Shown here: positions 21,433-31,417 of the stretch, in pieces
Position numbering within the stretch: the first letter of the stretch is position 1
Layout: the number at the start of each line of letters is the position of its first letter
Source: Poteriospumella lacustris
Lineage: Eukaryota; Sar; Chrysophyceae; Chromulinales; Dinobryaceae
DNA length: 64,000 bases
Direction: 5' to 3'
Assembly (NCBI GenBank): GCA_008000375.1
Contig: SMOI01000100.1
Span: forward strand, 43,624 to 107,623
Notes under the pieces: generated by a model
What the model saw: the letters and a program-made list of their open reading frames with translations, nothing else
Database searches by the model: none
What the model was told of the DNA's origin: nothing
Translations under genes and position numbers: made by a program

Positions 21433-21714
21433 CTACTTCTTATTAGAGTCGATTCGCTCTTGAACTTGCTGTTTTTTGTCATCGTAACGATCTTTGATGT
21501 GCTGTCCCATTTCTTTTCTGTTCAGTGCAATTCAAAGAGAATGTGGAAAGATCAGCTGATGATGTCGCACAAACAGCAGTTTCAGTTCTTACGGTGGAAC
21601 ATCTAGAACATTTCGACCAGGGTTTTTCTGTCCATAAAGATAACTCATATACATTCCCGCAACGGCAGCTACACCAGCGACCAGGTACTTTTGATTTTGA
21701 GTGGCGTTGTTCAT
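21433..21714 (-). CDS. Small single-pass membrane protein, 68 residues
   Basis: Too short to stand out as an open frame because it is split: exon 1 21714-21593, intron 21518-21592 (75 nt, GTAAGA...CAG), exon 2 21517-21433. The product starts MNNATQNQKYLVAGVAAVAG, has one transmembrane helix (residues about 10-27, ending MSYLYG), then a charged helical tail with PKEMGQHIKDRY and QQVQERIDSNKK. The join restores CCA-AAA in frame. The layout (short N-terminus, one helix, charged coil) is typical of small inner-membrane accessory proteins of mitochondria, but I do not recognise the family. It lies tail to tail with dehydrogenase A, 94 bases apart. Confidence 0.6.
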
Positions 21715-21787
21715 CTTTTGTTGAAACAAAAAGGTTATGATTCGTGTGTGAAAGCGTGACGAAAACATCGACGTCTATTGAGTGCGA

Positions 21788-22129
21788 ATGGCCTCTCAAG
21801 GTGTTGCTCGCTGGCGAAAGGGCACCTTGAAGAAAGGAGGGCTTTCGTCCCTTCCGTTGATCCCTTCCAATGCTTGGTGCCACGGGCCGCCCCCCCCATC
21901 CTGTCCGTCCTGTCCGTCCGTTTGCCTTGCAAAGGGGGTTACCGTGGCCTTTTGGAATAGAGACCACGATGCTGGAGCTCTGTGGGGGGGGGTGGCCACG
22001 GTGCCGAATAAATCAATCCAAGCACGGTGCCAAGCAATCTGTTTCTTGGACGACGTGAAGGATTTGGACGAAAGGATTAAAGTGGAGATTATTTTGGAGA
22101 ACATTGTCGGTCTGAGAGAGATCAGCTAG
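21788..22129 (+). CDS. Doubtful small protein, divergent from 21714
   Basis: Open frame of about 113 residues starting MASQGVARWRKGTLKKGG, with a basic N-terminus and a C-terminal part (LDERIKVEIILENIVGL) that could be a helix. Reasons to accept: head-to-head spacing of 73 bases with the small membrane protein, and plausible basic start. Reasons to doubt: C8 and G9 homopolymers inside the frame, Pro/Ser/Cys-rich middle, no recognised domain, and possible unrecognised introns. Confidence 0.25.
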   Translation: MASQGVARWRKGTLKKGGLSSLPLIPSNAWCHGPPPPSCPSCPSVCLAKGVTVAFWNRDHDAGALWGGVATVPNKSIQARCQAICFLDDVKDLDERIKVEIILENIVGLREIS

Positions 22130-22992
22130 ATGACTACTACATCACATTAACTTGCAGTTCAGAACAAATATCAAATGACCCCGAACTTGCTGCTCTTTTC
22201 CACATCGGATCAGTGACCAACGAAGCCGTTTAGATTTTGCTGCTCCTATTGTTGCATTATAGTTGTTCGATGTATTGCGCCAACATCTCGCTTGACGGTG
22301 GGTCCCCCAACACATGCTTGAGTCGAGAAGAAAGTTCTGGGAATAGTTCTGATTTTGTCGATAGTACCCCAACGTAGGCCAATGCAGTGATTCATGGGAC
22401 TGCATTGACCCTTCAATATGTTGATCTGTCAGGACAACAGTACATTTGTACAATTTGCCAACCTTAACCACCAGTCACATCTGACTCACATCGAACTGCT
22501 TTTCGTTTGCTTGTGGGCCAAACAAGAGCAAGCCATCACCCGGCTGGAACGGAGAAAGGAACCTACCGCACACTATTTGATACTACGTTCCGCGGATTGC
22601 GGCTTGCTTGACGGGCTTCTCATATCCCTGGCATCGTTATATGTACTTTGCTTGACTGAATGAATAGAATGCTGGTGTGTTCAACCGTAGCAGAGACGTT
22701 CAGAGAGGAGGCGCTCTCTCAATGTACGTAATGTGTACGAGTAAATAGTTCATTTGTTGTCAGGAAATGAAGAAAGATAGTACTACCTGCCAGTGGCTGC
22801 ATGATGACGACGAGATCGAGAACATCGCCGCCGCAGCGACTGCGGCGACCTCCACTTCGCGCGGGGCTTGGCTATTGAAGCAGCACACAACTGAAGATCT
22901 TGATGTTTGGATCTTGGTGGCTCACCGACGAAGGAACTGAACTGTTGTTGCACTGAGCGAACAACTGTTGCAGTTGCCGTTGATTCCGATAA
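22130..22992. other. No gene recognised
   Basis: 863 bases with short open frames on both strands, none with a recognisable domain or credible splice structure. The right end must hold the promoter of the cardiolipin synthase gene. Confidence 0.4.
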
Positions 22993-23820
22993 ATGTTCGT
23001 GGTTTTGTCTGTGAAGCGCCACGGAAACGGCCGATTAGTCGGACAGAAGTGGCGAGCGGCTTGGAGAGCCGTATCACCAGCACAAACTGTTTATTCTCAT
23101 GCCATTCTTCACAAACAGTTCAGCTCTGATGATAATCCGCGACGCAATTGGAAAACAGACATCTACACCATTCCGAACATGATCACAGCCAGTCGCATCG
23201 TTGCATCGCCCTTTCTATCGTATGCCATCGCATATGATATGAAAGTTGCGGCTTTGACAGGTTGCGTTGTTTTCGGCTTCACCGATTGGCTGGATGGTTA
23301 TTTGGCGAAGAAGCTAGACCAACGAACTGTGTTGGGTGCCTACTTGGACCCCGCCGCTGACAAGTGCATGATCACGGCTTTGACGGTGGGTCTCATGGTC
23401 AAGGACATGATTCCTCTGCCACTGGCAGCGCTTATTCTTGCCCGCGATGCAGCACTAATAGGGTGTTCAGTTTATCTTCGACTGCGCGACAAGCCAAAGG
23501 ACCAGGCCTTCTTCGACGTGGAGCACACTAATTTCGTTATCGTGCCCAGCATTCTCAGTAAAGTCAACACCGCCATGCAGTTTGTCCTGCTCGGCAGTAC
23601 ACTGTCTCACTACGCTTTGGCATGGCCTGTGCTGGAGCAGTTAGAGCCTCTTTGGTGGGGCACGGGGTTCACGACACTGCTGTCCGGTCTCGGTTATCTC
23701 GATGGGTCGGGTCTGAAGTTCTTCAGAAAGACGTCTTCTTCCATCAAGTCGAGCATCGCGCAGCGACTCAAGGGCGTCATGCCCAAGGAAGAAGACAAAC
23801 AAGACAAGGAAGGCAAGTGA
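22993..23820 (+). CDS. CRLS1: Mitochondrial cardiolipin synthase (CDP-alcohol phosphatidyltransferase)
   Basis: Joins CDP-diacylglycerol and phosphatidylglycerol to make cardiolipin in the inner mitochondrial membrane. 275 residues, one exon. The first about 45 residues are rich in Arg/Lys/Ser with no acidic residue until SSDD, a good matrix-targeting presequence. TIPNMITASRIVASP opens the catalytic region, and the CDP-alcohol motif D98-x2-D101-G102...D119-x3-D123 is intact. The residue after Ala105, normally Arg in the consensus, is Lys. Several hydrophobic segments follow (for example 77-97, 130-160, 190-230). The single CDP-alcohol motif and length point to the eukaryotic CRLS1 type and not the phospholipase-D type. 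Confidence 0.88.
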   Translation: MFVVLSVKRHGNGRLVGQKWRAAWRAVSPAQTVYSHAILHKQFSSDDNPRRNWKTDIYTIPNMITASRIVASPFLSYAIAYDMKVAALTGCVVFGFTDWLDGYLAKKLDQRTVLGAYLDPAADKCMITALTVGLMVKDMIPLPLAALILARDAALIGCSVYLRLRDKPKDQAFFDVEHTNFVIVPSILSKVNTAMQFVLLGSTLSHYALAWPVLEQLEPLWWGTGFTTLLSGLGYLDGSGLKFFRKTSSSIKSSIAQRLKGVMPKEEDKQDKEGK

Positions 23821-24692
23821 TCACAGATGCAGCCTTCGAGCCCTTCGTTCTTCGGTAGAAATTGTAAATATTTATGCTCGTCAAGTAGTTCGTTGTTTCA
23901 ACACGGCCGCGGCTGCAGCGCGTCGTGCAGCTCGGTGCCCCCTGCCGAAGCCACCCTTCGAAATGAACAACTTCGTGATAGATACCTTTTAATTTACAGC
24001 ACGACGAAAGGTGAATACGGCGTTCGGAGTTGCTTCAATGTCGCCCACAAAGAGACCGATAACGATGAGCGAAAATGGAAACGAGCCAAACGGGCGCAGA
24101 AAGGGAACGGGCCTGCGCAGCCGCCTGCTTCTACAGCCGCACCCACGTGATGCAGTGATAACCATTGATAATCTAAGAAGCTCAAACCAAAAGGAAGAGG
24201 ACCAGTCACAAACGTCGCTCGCTAAATGCAACACACGATACAGGATGCCTACAAGACAAAAGGGGGATTGTAGCGGAAGGAGATACAACAACACCTATCA
24301 CAAGAAACGACGGCGTACGTCACCGCTGTGATGTGACCACAGTGCGACCAGACGGATCTATCAAACTAACAATGCTGCCGATAGAAAGGCGCCCAAGTCA
24401 AAAATGGGATCAAGAGTTTGCGTAATTTGGGGAGAAAACTGCAGGCTAAGTGGGAGAAATGTAAAACTTTGTACTGCTTGCGCAGCGGACTAATGCATCA
24501 GAGTTCAAATCAAAGCAACGACAATGGCCGATCAAAGGGGTGAGGGAGGAAACCAAACAAAAAGGAAATAGAACAAGTGTCGGATCAACGAACAAAGAGG
24601 CTGCTGTCGCCTCACAAGGACAAACAACACCACAAACAAACACAACGCAACACAACACATAACAGGATTAACAAGGGCGACCACCCGGTCAA
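23821..24692. other. 3' flanks of two convergent genes, no gene recognised
   Basis: 872 bases between the stop codons of cardiolipin synthase (plus) and the FYVE-like gene (minus). Open frames at 23827-24150 (plus) and 23989-24294 (minus) overlap each other and have no family features. Around 24580-24680 the plus strand is rich in CACAA units. Confidence 0.4.
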
Positions 24693-27145
24693 CTATACCA
24701 TTTTGTCGGTCGATTTCACCGGTCGCAGCTGCACCATCGAGGCAGCAGACGGCCGACGATCCAACACTTTTCGCTTCTCACGCGCCTCCGCAGAAACATG
24801 CTGCAGCTTCACCTGCGGCAGTTCGAATTTCTTCGTTTCCTTCTTCGCAGCCGTTTCCACGTGACGCAGATGCAGCTTGAAGACGGGGATGAACGCGTGC
24901 GTCGATCCGTCGGGGAGAAAGCCTCGTTTTGCGAGGGTGGCTTGTTCTTCCTCCGTCAGGCGAGCGATGGGGATGACCGCCGTCGACCCGTCCGAAGACA
25001 AGAGCCCTTCCTTGTCCAGCTCTTCAGAAGTCAACGTCAAGACAGACTTCTCGGAGACAGCCTCGGCAAGGGCACCTTCACTGGACGATGCGACTGCGTC
25101 TTGATCATCGATCGGTGGGAGTGAGTCAGTGGGGGCGTTGCACAGGTGACTCGCGTCCGTGAAGGACACCGTTTTGGAGTTCGCGAAAGAACGATTGTGG
25201 GTGGGCGTGGAGGGGACCAGGAGCCCCAAATCAGACTCGGTACGAGAGATGAGTGTGTGGCTGGACGAAGACAGGGATTGTATATGGGTTTCCTCCTTGT
25301 CGATGGGGAAGCCGCTGTTGGGGCTTTGGACTTCCCCGTCACCAGCGGGGATCGTCACTTCCAATGGCGCCATTCCCGCTGCCTCCAAGCTGAGCCTTCT
25401 TGCGGTGGGTTCAGCTGCGTCACCGCCAAGCTCCTCGTCGCTCGAGCTCCCGCTGTCGGACTTTGACTCGGAATCAGATTCGTCGCCACCAATTTCGTCG
25501 ACCATCGGAATGTCGTTGATGGACACTTGGCTGGCCATAAAGACCCGGTGATTCTCGGCGACGGTCTCTCTGGTGATGGCTGGCGTTGGCGACTTGGGTG
25601 GGAGGGGAGGACGCACAAAGTCGACAGTTTCTGTCGGCCCAGGTGATTGGAGCAATGCAGACAGCGCCAAATGGCTGGAGGAATGCGAATGCTGCGTCAA
25701 CTGCTCATCGAGCATGGCCTCTTCCGAGACCGTTCGCGCCAAGACTTCTTTCTTCAACGGCGTCGGTGCAGCGGACCGATTCGTCGTGAGTTGCAAGTCA
25801 ATCTCCTCCGACGACCTACCCCATCGCGCGCGAATCGAGACTCCTTTATCAGTTCCCGCCTAAGCAAAGAGAATGTGCGCTGATTGGGAATGGACAACGG
25901 GCAAGCGAAGAATGCAGGGGATAAGTACCTTCGGGTCGTAGCAAGCGTTGCAAACACGATGCGGCTCGTCGGATCGAAGCTCGCTGATGACGACCTTGCA
26001 AGGGCTGCATCGACTACAAATAACGTCTCCACAGCCAACACAGTTGTGCTTGCTCGACAATAGGCCAAAGGAGTTGAGGCAGCGAAGACAGTGGCTGGTG
26101 CTGTCCTGCAGCACCCACCCGACTTTGCAATAGTCGCCGCCGCCAATCGAAGTAACATAGACACGATAGTACTTTCCGCGCTTTGTACCGCTGGGGGTTG
26201 CGCTGCCAGTGGCGCTTTTCGATGTCATGTCCAACGGCTCCACAGTCATTCGCGAAATCACGTACGCCTCCACAGCGGCTCGAGAAAACGAAAACGATGA
26301 TCGGCGCTGGACCAAAGCTCGACCATCTTTTGCCATATCGTAGGCCTTTCGCACCTCTAGTACCGGCTTCTTCGCCATGCTTCGAATAAACGCCAAATGA
26401 GAGTCGCTGCTTCCCACCGATTGAATGTTTGCAACGGAAGCTAATTGCGCTGCCAAATTATTCAACTCGTTCGAAGCACCGCCAGACAGAGGGCGCCCCA
26501 CAGATTCCTCTTTCGAAAAGCGTTCGTTCTTGACCGCTTCGATTTCTTCATGCTGAGCAAACAAGAGACGCGTTAGTTCCATGCTGCTGACAAAATGGAC
26601 TCGTCCTCGCACAATCTTACCTCGCCTTGAAAGCAATCGCTACAAACCGTGAACTTCTCCATCGTTTGCAACTCAACGATTACAGCCGTGTTCTTTGAGC
26701 AAGAAGAGCAAACAACGTTTCCACAAGCAGTGCAACTGTGACGGTCGGTAGAAACATCCGGCGTCGGCGTGGCACAGCGCATACAACAAGAAGCTTCTTC
26801 CTTGAGCACCCAACCCACTTGACAGTAGTCGCCGCCTCGGTTTGAAACTACGAAGATTCGATGCACGTTGATGGTGTTGCTGTTCGAATCACGGACCGGC
26901 ACTTCGGCAATATCCTGCAGTAAGAACGCGTCCAGTTCATCGACATTGTCGCGAGAAGTTCCTTCTTTACGCCTGACAATAGCATGACCATGCTGGGCCA
27001 TCAGATAATCGTTTTCGATGACTCGATATGGCTTCGATGACAGCTTGCGCATGTATCTCAAATGACCCACTGGGTCCCGACACTGATCAAAGCTGTCAGT
27101 TGACACGCATGACAGTGAAAAATTCTCAGCGAAGGCCAGACTCAT
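24693..27145 (-). CDS. Double FYVE-like zinc finger protein
   Basis: 771 residues, three exons: 27145-26621, 26552-25929, 25859-24693, with introns of 68 and 69 nt in phase 0. Two copies of a module of about 160 residues are arranged in tandem, one per exon. Each has a region ending GGDYC-Q/K-VGWVL and then an eight-cysteine finger: CMRC...RHSCTACGNVVCSSC...CSDC in copy 1 and CLRC...KHNCVGCGDVICSRC...CNAC in copy 2. These match the FYVE pattern, but the basic R+HHCR patch that binds PI3P is reduced to RHSC and KHNC. The third exon codes for about 390 residues of Ser/Thr/Glu-rich, probably disordered tail. Likely endosomal or membrane-associated by analogy; ligand uncertain. Confidence 0.78.
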
Positions 27146-27957
27146 TCTGCTGATAAGCTACTAGACTGAAGATAGCTTTAGATATAAGAACGCCGGATGT
27201 GGACGATGACTCGCGATGGTCACTTGGCCAATGTGATGTGAGCCCCGCCTCGACGAGGACATGAAACAACGACTTGAAAGTTGCATGATGACGCGTCTGC
27301 TGGCTCGTCTGGCGTCCGTCTCGCCGGCCTCCAGCCAAAATATTTCTCTGTTGGTAGTACGTTGTACTTCCTTTACTCAACAGCAAAAGTGCAAACTGAG
27401 AGTGTATGTAGTACGAGAAAAGAGTTGGGCCTGCCTCAGCGCCCTAAGCAGTACCTACGTTAAAAAAAAAAAACGAGAACTCTTCATTTCTTTCTTACAA
27501 TGACAAATCCCCGTGTGAACATTCAAGGGCATTGTCAGTCATCATGTTACGGGGAGATATAACCTCTCCATGTATGTTGAGTTATTCCCAAAAGTGAAAC
27601 ATATGTGTAATACTTCCCACTGGATCAGGAATCGTTTATTAGGTGACGTGATGGATGAGCTTGTGTTATTTTTTTTTTGGTATTGTGCTGCAACATCACC
27701 CAACAAACCTATAGTGGAGGTACTCATGGTGGTATCTCCGTGGATGTCGGCTTTTGTGAAGTGAGGGTCGACGTTGCAGGTTGACTGCTTGTCAGTCGCG
27801 GTTAGATGTTGGTGATTTATGGTTTGCGACTTACGATCGAAAGCTTCAACTTTCTCTCCTTTTCTCTCTAGCTTCGGGTGGTTAGATGATGAACAGAATT
27901 GAGCGTCCTTCTCTTACAATGATACAAGCACGCAGCTTCACCTTCTCTATGTAAACC
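27146..27957. other. No gene recognised
   Basis: 812 bases between the start of the FYVE-like gene and the stop of SDF2, both on the minus strand. AT-richer than neighbours, with an A12 run near 27462 and a T10 run near 27670. It must include the FYVE-like promoter and the SDF2 3' end. Confidence 0.4.
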
Positions 27958-28691
27958 TTACAACTCATCGTCGTCGTCTTCGAAGCGAGCATCCTTGTGG
28001 GGAAAGTAGATTCCTTGATCGGTCTGCCACTTCGCATTGACGTCCTTTCTTTGAGAAACAGACACTTCTGTTTGATCCATGATCGGGCAGTTTCCTCCGC
28101 AATTCTGGTGGTTGAACTTGTGTTGCGACGAAGTGGTCAAGAACTTCTGGGTGTCAGTGTGCATAAACGACACAGGCTTTCCTCGGGGCCAAAAGGCGTC
28201 ATTTGATTCACAAACAATCTGCCAGTTGTCACCCGTGTCGCCATTTCCTCCATCGCCGAATCCGGAAACTTCTTGATTCCCAGACAGAGGAGCTCGGAAG
28301 AGGTGAGAATGCAAATTTCTGCCAGTATCCGCGTGTTCCAACCTTACAACGTCCCCGCACTTAATGGGTTGACCAGCTGCACAAACTTCTTTTCCCTGTC
28401 CCTCTTTGACAACCCAAAGTGAACCCTTGTCGTTCTTAACGCCGGTTGTTGTTACTGACTGCTGTCCACTTCCAGATCCCCAAGCAATGGCATGAGAATG
28501 CAAATTGTTTTTCTGTGGAGGAGAAAGACAGTCAAATGAAGTTGATTGCGAATACAAGCATGATGATATCTTACGGTTTCCTTGTGTTGGAGTTTGATGA
28601 CAGACCCACATGTCACCGGGCCGGAGTCTTTCTTACCGAGAACGGCGACGAAAAGAACCACAAAAACAAAGCAAACTGCATATGCTCCCAT
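27958..28691 (-). CDS. SDF2: SDF2-like ER protein (MIR domains)
   Basis: SDF2 is a soluble ER-lumen protein that works with DnaJ-type chaperones on glycoprotein quality control. 223 residues in two exons, 28691-28575 and 28512-27958, with a 62-nt intron. Signal peptide MGAYAVCFVFVVLFVAVLG, then TCGSVIKLQHKE spliced to NNLHSHAIAWGSGSGQQSV, the hallmark first MIR repeat; two further MIR repeats follow (GDVVRLEHADTGRNLHSH, PVSFMHTDTQKFL). The C-terminus is DDDDEL, a variant KDEL-type retention signal. Length agrees with the family (about 210). The start at 28691 is chosen because it opens directly on the signal peptide; an in-frame Met lies upstream at 28787. Confidence 0.93.
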
Positions 28692-28934
28692 TCTTGACAA
28701 TAATGTACCAGCAAAGCACAAATTAATCTGCAATAGGTCGAAGAAGCCCTGTAAGTTGCCGCCAATAAGCTGTTCCGCTCTCAACACGCGGCGTTCGAGA
28801 AAGCCGCCGAGCTATCCAGCGTCTTCTTCGACGTTCGTTTCACTGTTCATACCTTATTTAACATTCAAATGGTAAAGGTGGTCATTCGGAGTGTAACAAT
28901 ACCAACCAACACAGGCTACAAACGTTAAAACTAA

Positions 28935-29606
28935 CTAATACCCAGCCTTCTTATCTACCATGCAATCTAAGTCTTCGTCCGCTAAGAACTTCTTGCAGTT
29001 CTCCACGAACAGCCGCACACTCTTGTGACGGGAATCCACCAACATGTCTGCATTGTGTGGCGACAACAACACATTCTCTAGCCCCCATAGCTTCGACTCC
29101 TGCGGCAATGGCTCCGTCGTGAACACGTCCAAGGCCGCTCCTGCGATCCATCTTTCTTCTAATGCTTGCACTAACGCGTCCTCATCGATCAACGCGCCCC
29201 GACCGATGTTGATCAAGATCTGCGATTTCTTCGCTTTCCGCAAGTTCTCCTCCTTGATGAACAGCCGCGTTTCCGGCGTCAATGCCAACACGACCACCAA
29301 ATAGTCCGACTGCTCCATCACATAATTCAGCTGATCGATGCCCACCACTTCGTCCACGTTGCTGTCTCGATGGCTAAACGTCGGATTCTTCCGCAACGCC
29401 ACCACCTTCATTCCGAACGGCTTCGCCACTCGAGCTACCGCCTGCCCAATATTGCCATATCCGATGATGCCCAGTGTCTTGCCACGGATCTCAGTCACTG
29501 GGAACTTCTCCCATCGGGCCTCTCGTTGCTGTTGCACTAGTCGGGGCACATGCTTCGCGAAGTGCATGATAGCACCGATGACGTATTCTGCCAACGACGA
29601 GCTGAA
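28935..29606 (-). repeat. Homogenised tract, dehydrogenase B (partner 20667-21338)
   Basis: Inverted partner of the tract in copy A, 672 bases, ungapped. It lies wholly inside exon 2 and ends exactly at the stop codon; the intron and exon 1 are outside it. Confidence 0.88.
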
Positions 29607-30084
29607 CACGCCTTTAGCGTTAGTCAGTGTGATCTGAGGTGATTCCACAATCGCTGGGCAGAGCAAATGATCTAATCCCGCGGTGGTGGAATGTATCCAA
29701 CGCAAGTTCGGCATCGCCTTCACAATCTCGTTCAGTTTCGTCGCATTTCCGCTGATATTCATCAAAACATTGGCCTATATTAGAAGCAGCATCAAAGGTT
29801 GGTGTGTTGAAAGTGGTCATTTCCTCTCCCCTCACCTTTTGAAGCTGTGGGATCAATCCCAAGTCCGAAAACTCCTTCAGCGTCTCTCCCGTCGCCAACA
29901 CTTGGGCTCCTGCCGGTAGTCCGGAAAGTTCTTCAAGGCAATCATCTTTATGGTTACCAACAACGATGATTCCACAGCTATTGTGATTTTTGATGGTCTG
30001 ATTGATCCTCGAAGACGCTGGTCGTCTGAACACTCGACTGGAAATGTTCGCGTTTCTTCTCAACCATCCTAAGTGCAGACTCAT
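28935..30084 (-). CDS. D-isomer 2-hydroxyacid dehydrogenase, copy B (presequence, one intron)
   Basis: Second dehydrogenase of the same family, about 362 residues. Exon 1 is 30084-29836, exon 2 29774-28935, with a 61-nt intron (29775-29835, GTGAGG...TAG, phase 0). Starting at 30084 gives MSLHLGWLRRNANISSRVFR, a good mitochondrial presequence with several Arg and Ser and no acid; an in-frame Met also exists at 30141. The catalytic half carries the same GYGNIG, RGALID, TTEP and SPHNAD motifs as copy A and is almost identical at the DNA level. The N-terminal substrate lobe differs (for example HSTTAGLDHLLCPAIVESPQ). So the pair may be a mitochondrial and a cytosolic enzyme sharing one homogenised catalytic domain. 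Confidence 0.9.
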
Positions 30085-30431
30085 CGTAAAAGCAAAGGGT
30101 TGCCGCGTATCCGTGGGATCCTTCCGCGTTTCTACCACCAACGTCGATGCGGTTCTGGATTATGATTTGCCTCATGTTCTGTCTATTTACGGGTGAGATA
30201 CGTCGAGGATCCCACAGACAGGTGCCGTGTTCTGTTCCTGGCTGACTGGTTGACAGCTGGACTATTTTGAAACGGTTTCGTAGGTAGGACTGGGTCTTAT
30301 TAAGCCGCTGTTTTGAAAAGACGGCAAGTTTAAGGATTTGTTGTGGAATGAAAATACGAAAATCTAAAAGTGAAATATATGGACTAGGAACACAATAGAT
30401 CAAACGTTTTAGGTCAACGACTGGGAGAAAT
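30085..30431. promoter_or_regulatory. Divergent intergenic region, dehydrogenase B / AroE-like
   Basis: About 350 bases between head-to-head genes; presumed to carry both promoters. Nothing that codes is recognised apart from the possible longer N-terminus of dehydrogenase B up to 30141. Confidence 0.35.
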
Positions 30432-31316
30432 ATGTCTGAAGAGTCATCCACAAAAGTGCCGGAAGGTGTGCAGTTCCGGATTGGTGGCCACACAAAATAC
30501 ATCATCAGTACGTCTGGCCGGCTGTCCAGCTTGGAAAGATACCAGCGATTTCTGCAGAAGATCCTCAACTTGGATGTTGCTTACTTGCCGATCCACAGCG
30601 GACACCCCTCCACTCCTGTGTGTCCTGTTCGATATGCGAATACCTTGAGAGGTCTTCCGTGCCTTGGTGGGGCGATTTCCAAAGACATCAAACACAGCAT
30701 ATTGGGCCAGTTGGACGAAATCGACCCCTTAGCCGCTGAAATCCGCTCCGTGAACACAGTAGTGGTACTTCCTGGACAGCGACTGAAAGGATACAACACT
30801 GATGTGTTGGGGTTCCGGATGGCCATCGAGTCAGGCATCGCCAAATCGGGACAGACCATCAAGACCGCGGTCTGCTATGGGTATGGTGGTGTTGCCTTTG
30901 TGGTCGTGCGCATGCTGGAATCCTTGGGAATCAAAGTGTTCATCGCTGGACGAAGTTTGGACAAAGCGGCGCAGCGAGCAGCCGAGTTGGGTGCGTCAGT
31001 GTGGTCGGCGGAAGTGTCGTGCGATTTGTTTGTGAACGCCACCCCCGCCTCGGAAGCGCCGCTGGAGCAGGCCCCCAACTTCTTGGCCGCCTTGCAATCA
31101 GCCACCATGGTTTTCGACCATGAAATGCCAGGAAAGCACCTACGCGCCTATTGCGAGGAGCGCAGCGACCGCGTGCACTACATCCCCGGCACGGACATGT
31201 ACTACCCGCAGATGGTCGCCCAGTGGGCCTTGTTTCTCGAACAAGCCGTTCCTGCGGACCAGCTGCAGCCGGAAACACTTTTATCACTACTCCGACAGGC
31301 AGAGCATCAAGAATAA
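30432..31316 (+). CDS. Shikimate-dehydrogenase-like oxidoreductase
   Basis: 294 residues, one exon, related to AroE/YdiB. The family lysine is in GGAISKDIK (Lys87 area), VNT and YNTDVLGF (108-128) match the substrate and cofactor loop, GYGGVA (150-155) stands for the usual GAGGAA, and NATP is at 202-205. The C-terminus GTDMYYPQMVAQWALFLEQ matches the closing helix of the family. The normal N-terminal HSxSPxxHN shikimate-binding motif is not conserved (GGHTKYIISTSGR instead), so the substrate may not be shikimate. In most non-plant eukaryotes shikimate dehydrogenase is one domain of the pentafunctional AROM protein; a free-standing gene suggests a bacterial-type acquisition or a specialised quinate/shikimate-like enzyme. 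Confidence 0.72.
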   Translation: MSEESSTKVPEGVQFRIGGHTKYIISTSGRLSSLERYQRFLQKILNLDVAYLPIHSGHPSTPVCPVRYANTLRGLPCLGGAISKDIKHSILGQLDEIDPLAAEIRSVNTVVVLPGQRLKGYNTDVLGFRMAIESGIAKSGQTIKTAVCYGYGGVAFVVVRMLESLGIKVFIAGRSLDKAAQRAAELGASVWSAEVSCDLFVNATPASEAPLEQAPNFLAALQSATMVFDHEMPGKHLRAYCEERSDRVHYIPGTDMYYPQMVAQWALFLEQAVPADQLQPETLLSLLRQAEHQE

Positions 31317-31377
31317 TACTACGCTTCTCTTGGACGGGCAGCGGCTCGTACCGCCGTTGTAACGGTCGTTAAGTCTG

Positions 31378-31405
31378 CCCTCCCCCCCCCCCAGGGCGGG
31401 GAGGG
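31378..31405. terminator. GC-rich hairpin between convergent genes
   Basis: CCCTCCCC (31378-31385) can pair with GGGGAGGG (31398-31405). It lies in the 100-base gap between the stop codons of the AroE-like gene and the glycosyltransferase-like gene, so it would appear in both 3' untranslated regions. A role in transcript 3' ends is a guess. Confidence 0.35.
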
Positions 31406-31417
31406 GGCGAGGAACGC

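Noticed and set aside
22142-22471. 109-codon minus-strand open frame
   Set aside because: Low-information sequence with scattered Cys/Trp/Asn, no domain, no partner exons and no conserved neighbour arrangement.
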